DNA of 10,151 nucleotides from Planctomycetota bacterium (GTDB taxonomy: Bacteria; Planctomycetota; MHYJ01; WSZJ01; JACPWG01), in the NCBI GenBank assembly GCA_016220045.1, contig JACRIP010000039.1:1-10151 (forward strand). Reading direction: 5' to 3'. Under the pieces are notes generated by a model, which did not search any database, had not been told where the DNA came from, and worked only from the letters and a program-made list of their open reading frames with translations. This document shows positions 8,301 through 10,151 of this stretch, piece by piece (position 1 is the stretch's first letter; the number at the start of each line of letters is the position of its first letter). Position numbers and translations under genes: made by a program.

Positions 8301-8907
8301 GGACGCGGAAGGAAACGTCGCAGGTCCCGAAGCGGTCGGTGACGAAGTGGCCGAGTGCCGCCGGCGTGCGGGCGCTCCCGCCGGGCGCTGCCGCCGGCGC
8401 GAGGGAGAGCTCAAGCCGGACGCCGGAAAGGAAAGACCCCGTAGTCCGATCGGTGGCCACGATGCGCAGGGCCGCGGGCGCAGCGGAGACCAGGTCGCCT
8501 GCCCCGAGAACCGTCAGCACCTGCGCGTCGGGACCGCGGGTATCGACGTACCAGGTGCCCCCACACAGGGCCAGGAGCGCCGCCAGGCAGGCGACGCACG
8601 ACCGGCCGGCCCACCGGAGTGCGCCCGGCAGCAACGCCTCCGGCGGCGGCACGGAGGCCGCCGGCGCGCGCCGGCGTCGGCTAGGGCCTTCGCCCGATCG
8701 AAGGGCCAGGGGCGGCGCCTCCTCCTCCGCGCCCGCGGGCCTCGAGGTCACGAGCGGCGGGAGCCCATGGTGGCGGAGCAGCTTCTGCGCCCACACGTAG
8801 CAGCCGGGGCAGTGCTCCGCGTGCGCTCGCGCGGCGGCCGCCGTAGCTGGAGGGAGCAGACCGCGGCAGAGTTCGCTCAACCGATCGCGCGCATCGCAAC
8901 AGATCAT
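3802..8907 (-). CDS. Alpha-2-macroglobulin family protein with zf-HC2 head and in-frame TGA at the thioester cysteine (candidate selenoprotein, 1701 aa)
   Basis: Start ATG at 8907 is preceded by GGAGAG seven bases upstream; the frame stays open upstream to 9102, but that part is poor. Residues 1-45: zf-HC2 anti-sigma-type zinc finger (C3/C4, H33-x3... reading HAEHCPGC with H29, H32, C33, C36). About 100-118: membrane segment. About 130-730: macroglobulin domains, with TTDKPLYQP at 240-248, RYVLPTF at 331-337 and VDESLF at 721-726. About 731-970: bait-region position, with a charged helix and a membrane hairpin (877-924). About 979-1190: A2M domain, with PLADSITTWR at 1001-1010. Codon 1193 is TGA, where the thioester Cys belongs, followed by FEQ at 1194-1196. 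The thioester domain follows, then a receptor-binding domain (from about 1545), ending at TAG 3804-3802. A gene caller would split this into 8907-5329 and 5295-3802. The family traps proteases covalently in the periplasm. Confidence 0.82.
5289..5326 (-). promoter_or_regulatory. Candidate bacterial SECIS stem-loop just downstream of the TGA
   Basis: In the mRNA, CGAGCA (5326-5321) pairs perfectly with UGCUCG (5294-5289). After a GA bulge, CG (5318-5317) pairs with CG (5296-5295). After an AC bulge, UUC (5314-5312) pairs with GAA (5299-5297). The 12-base apical loop (5311-5300) starts AG. The loop begins 17 bases after the UGA and has a G in its second position; bacterial SECIS elements are known to sit about this far from the UGA with a G at the start of the loop. 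The stem is bulged and the loop is large. I drew this by hand and have no folding energy. Confidence 0.35.
5329..5331 (-). other. In-frame TGA at the thioester Cys codon (candidate selenocysteine codon)
   Basis: The codons before are ATG-CCT-TCC-GGC (MPSG) and those after are TTC-GAG-CAG-ACG (FEQT), so TGA takes the place of the Cys of the family motif GCxEQ. It is the only in-frame stop between 8907 and 3804. The other complete genes here end in TAG, TAA and TAG, so the window gives no sign that TGA is generally reassigned, and none that it is used as a normal stop. Selenocysteine is the leading reading because Cys/Sec exchange at a catalytic position is the hallmark of selenoproteins. Confidence 0.6.
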
Positions 8908-8938
8908 GATCGCTCTCCGGCAGGCGGTTGGAGAAGGC

Positions 8939-8976
8939 GTCCACGCCGGGGCATCCGCCGGCCCGCACGCGTGGAC
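8939..8976 (-). other. Stem-loop in the A2M leader
   Basis: GTCCACGC (8939-8946) and GCGTGGAC (8969-8976) form a perfect 8-bp stem, and CGGG (8947-8950) can pair with CCCG (8962-8965) inside it. It lies 32 bases upstream of the ATG, in what should be the 5' untranslated leader. It matches no riboswitch that I recognise. Confidence 0.4.
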
Positions 8977-8988
8977 ACGAACTACTAT

Positions 8989-9012
8989 CCCGCCCCCCGC
9001 CGGCGGGTTTTT
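8989..9012 (+). terminator. Intrinsic-terminator-like hairpin with T-tract
   Basis: CCCGCC (8989-8994) and GGCGGG (9002-9007) form a 6-bp GC stem with a 7-base loop, followed directly by TTTTT (9008-9012) and then GATTTGAT. The shape suits termination of plus-strand transcription, for example antisense transcription leaving the A2M locus, although no plus-strand gene precedes it. Confidence 0.4.
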
Positions 9013-9106
9013 GATTTGATCGGGGAAGGGAGCGCCGCGGGCGGGGTGCATGTCCGTCCGGTCTTGCATCCCGACCGTACCGGTCGCACCCAGCGAAATC
9101 ATGGCT

Positions 9107-9185
9107 TCCGTCGTACTCGGATCTCGTACTCGTACTCGAACGCCCAGGGCATTCGAGTACGAGTACGAGCTACGAGTACGACGGA
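9107..9185. repeat. 79-nt near-perfect palindrome built from TACTCG/CGAGTA units
   Basis: The sequence is symmetric about base 9146. Of the 39 base pairs on either side, 36 match; the mismatches are 9120/9172, 9122/9170 and 9141/9151. The core 18-base arms (9123-9140 and 9152-9169) are perfect and made of the hexamer TACTCG. Its right arm overlaps the left end of the 211-nt inverted repeat. The last 15 or so bases of the window (10137-10151) start the same palindrome arm, so a second copy is probably cut by the window edge. Confidence 0.85.
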
Positions 9186-9381
9186 GGGCAGTTCAGGGAT
9201 GCGTGGGGGCGGTGCGGTCGAGATGCAGGTCCAGACCTGCACCCCCGCGGCGGGAGTTCTTGCGCGCGCGCCGCGGCGGCCTGTACAATCCCGGGCGCGC
9301 CCCTCATGGGACAGCGCGCGGGAGGGGAGCGGGCGGGCCTCTCGATCCTCCCCACCGGCGAGACGTACCGCCGCCGACGCC
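9171..9381 (+). repeat. Left copy of a 211-nt inverted repeat
   Basis: This segment matches the reverse complement of 9941-10151 with seven mismatches and no gaps by hand alignment, about 97% identity. It contains a small palindrome, TGCAGGTC-CA-GACCTGCA (9224-9241), a promoter-like pair TTGCGC (9260-9265) and TACAAT (9284-9289) with 18 bases between, and an ATG at 9306 that opens MGQRAGGERAGLSILPTGET. The mismatches include TAC here versus a TAG stop in the other copy. The content suggests a duplicated promoter and gene start rather than a transposon end. Confidence 0.85.
9260..9289 (+). promoter_or_regulatory. Promoter-like hexamers inside the left repeat copy
   Basis: TTGCGC (9260-9265), 18 bases, then TACAAT (9284-9289). 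The right copy keeps the -35-like box (10062-10057 on the minus strand) but has GACAAT (10038-10033) for the -10. Both would drive transcription towards the kinase remnants in the middle. Confidence 0.35.
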
Positions 9382-9559
9382 GGCTCCTCCTCGCGCATGG
9401 GCACCGGCTCCCCGAGACGCGAGGAGTAGGCTTCGCCGTGGAATCTTCGCCTGGTCCCCCCGCCGGCGAGCCCTCCGACTCGCCTACGCCCACGCCCCCG
9501 CCGACGCCGCCCGCGCCGGGGACACGACGCTCAACCTGCTCGGCCGCGCCACCGCCTCC
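9382..9559. other. Spacer between left repeat copy and kinase fragment
   Basis: This GC-rich stretch shows only Pro/Arg/Ala-rich translations in all frames, and none of the HRD catalytic-loop motif that should precede DFG in a kinase. It contains 14 bases (9438-9451) that also occur at 616-629. Confidence 0.4.
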
Positions 9560-9781
9560 TTCCGCGTACTCGTGACCGACTTCGGCCTCGCGAAGGACGT
9601 CGGCAGCTCGGCCCACCTCACCCAGACCGGCGCGGCGATGGGCACGCCCCTCTACATGTCGCCCGAGCAGGCCCAAGGCCGCGCCGACCGGATCGGCCCG
9701 GCCCCAGACCTCTATTCGCTCGGCGTCGTCCTCTACCAGAAGCTGTGCGGCCACACGCCCTTCGCGGCGGAAACGCTCGCA
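9560..9781 (+). pseudogene. Ser/Thr protein kinase fragment: C-lobe, DFG to helix F/G region
   Basis: The plus strand encodes FRVLVTDFGLAKDV, then GTPLYMSPEQAQGR (activation loop and APE-like SPE), then DLYSLGVVLYQKLCGHTPFAAET, which are subdomains VII to X of a Hanks-type kinase. There is no glycine loop, no VAxK lysine and no HRDxKPxN loop upstream in frame. Downstream of about 9781 the frame continues to 10018 but is the antisense of another kinase piece. The fragment cannot be an active kinase. It is best read as the remains of a gene cut by an inversion or foldback rearrangement, or as an assembly chimera. Confidence 0.75.
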
Positions 9782-9946
9782 GTCATCGGGGTCGGCGTCG
9801 CGCGTGGCGAGCATGACCTTGAGGGCGACGGGGCGCTGGAGCTGGGTATCGAAGGCGCGATAGACGACGCCCATCCCGCCGCGGGCGAGTTCGGACTCGA
9901 GGCGGTAGCGGCCGAACGCCGGTGCGGCGGGGTCGAACGGGGCGTC
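9740..9946 (-). pseudogene. Ser/Thr protein kinase fragment: N-lobe, glycine loop to helix C
   Basis: The minus strand encodes FGRYRLESELARGGMGVVY (P-loop), RPVALKVML (subdomain II lysine) and DDCERFRREGRVAAQL (helix C with the conserved Glu), then turns into the antisense of the C-lobe fragment. The kinase frame has no ATG, GTG or TTG between the repeat and the internal ATG of MGVVY (9874), and the ATG-led frame of the repeat (MGQRAGG...) ends at a TAG at 9956-9954. So the start is broken as well as the end. It is a remnant, head-to-head with the C-lobe fragment. Confidence 0.75.
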
Positions 9947-10151
9947 GGCGGCGCTACGTCTTGCCGGTGGGGAGGAACGAGAGGCCCGCCCGCGCCCCTC
10001 CCGCGCGCTGTCCCATGAGGGGCGCGCCCGGGATTGTCCAGGCCGCCGCGGCGCGCGCGCAAGAACTCATGCCGCGGGGGTGCAGGTCTGGACCTGCATC
10101 TCGACCGCACCGCCCCCACGCATCCCTGAACTGCCCTCCGTCGTACTCGTA
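9941..10151 (-). repeat. Right copy of the 211-nt inverted repeat, reaching the window edge
   Basis: This is the reverse complement of 9171-9381 with seven substitutions. It includes the TGCAGGTC-TG-GACCTGCA palindrome (10081-10098) and the GACAAT variant of the -10-like box. The match runs to the last base of the window, so the repeat may be longer. Confidence 0.85.

Larger units (their letters stand above)
8908..9106. other. Leader region upstream of the A2M gene
   Basis: About 200 bases separate the A2M start from the palindrome at 9107. The region holds two hairpins, listed separately. I see no convincing promoter hexamers for the A2M gene; a minus-strand ATAGTA-like stretch near 8982-8988 is the only AT-rich candidate and has no clear -35. 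Confidence 0.4.

Noticed and set aside
8939..9012. Riboswitch in the A2M leader
   Set aside because: Two simple hairpins are present but no conserved aptamer pattern that I can recognise.
8908..9102. N-terminal extension of the A2M gene to the ATG at 9102
   Set aside because: The extra 65 residues resemble no signal or domain and cover leader hairpins; the ATG at 8907 has a good ribosome binding site and starts directly at the zinc finger.
5386..9429. A 1347-codon plus-strand open frame
   Set aside because: It is antisense to the A2M gene and its translation is Arg/Gly/Ala-rich with no domains; high GC makes such shadow frames long.
9050..10018. A 322-residue kinase-like gene on the plus strand
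   Set aside because: Only 9560-9781 is kinase; the first part is repeat sequence and the last part is antisense of another kinase piece.

Overview
The window is GC-rich and looks like a bacterial contig from the Planctomycetota or a neighbouring phylum. That is an inference from four things: the style of the Ser/Thr kinase fragments, an alpha-2-macroglobulin (A2M) carrying a zf-HC2 zinc finger, a pilin-like helix of the 'LLLPALASAR' type, and several families of short intergenic repeats. There is no rRNA or other marker gene to settle the taxonomy. The left edge cuts a gene and the right edge ends inside a repeat, as contig ends often do.

Layout: (1) 1-195, minus strand: the start of a protein with two tandem GspE-N/MshEN-like helical units, with a sigma70-like promoter at 284-311. 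(2) 196-798: about 600 bases without a gene, holding a 33-nt inverted repeat built from 'TCGA' units and other repeat-like sequence. (3) 799-3755, plus strand: a tight three-gene operon for a membrane redox complex, made of a membrane-anchored tetraheme cytochrome c, a Tat-exported protein with four [4Fe-4S] clusters, and an NrfD/DsrP-type quinone-reactive membrane subunit. Together these would move electrons between the quinone pool and the periplasm. No catalytic molybdopterin subunit is adjacent. (4) 3802-8907, minus strand, convergent with the operon: a very large A2M-family protein. (5) 8908-10151: a leader region, a 79-nt near-perfect palindrome, and a 211-nt inverted repeat that encloses two broken Ser/Thr kinase halves pointing at each other.

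The main discovery candidate is in the A2M gene. The reading frame is interrupted once, by a TGA that falls exactly on the codon for the thioester cysteine: the sequence reads PSG-TGA-FEQTTSATYPN where the family has (P)xGC(G/F/L)EQ. The frame then runs open for 508 more codons through a complete thioester domain and receptor-binding domain. A stem-loop with a plausible bacterial SECIS geometry starts two bases after the TGA. The most interesting reading is a selenocysteine-containing A2M (1701 residues) with a Sec-Gln selenoester in place of the Cys-Gln thioester. A nonsense mutation or a base-call error cannot be excluded from the sequence alone. The same protein has an N-terminal anti-sigma-type zinc finger, a transmembrane segment, and a two-helix membrane hairpin with a pilin-like helix where the bait region would be, so its architecture is unusual apart from the TGA.
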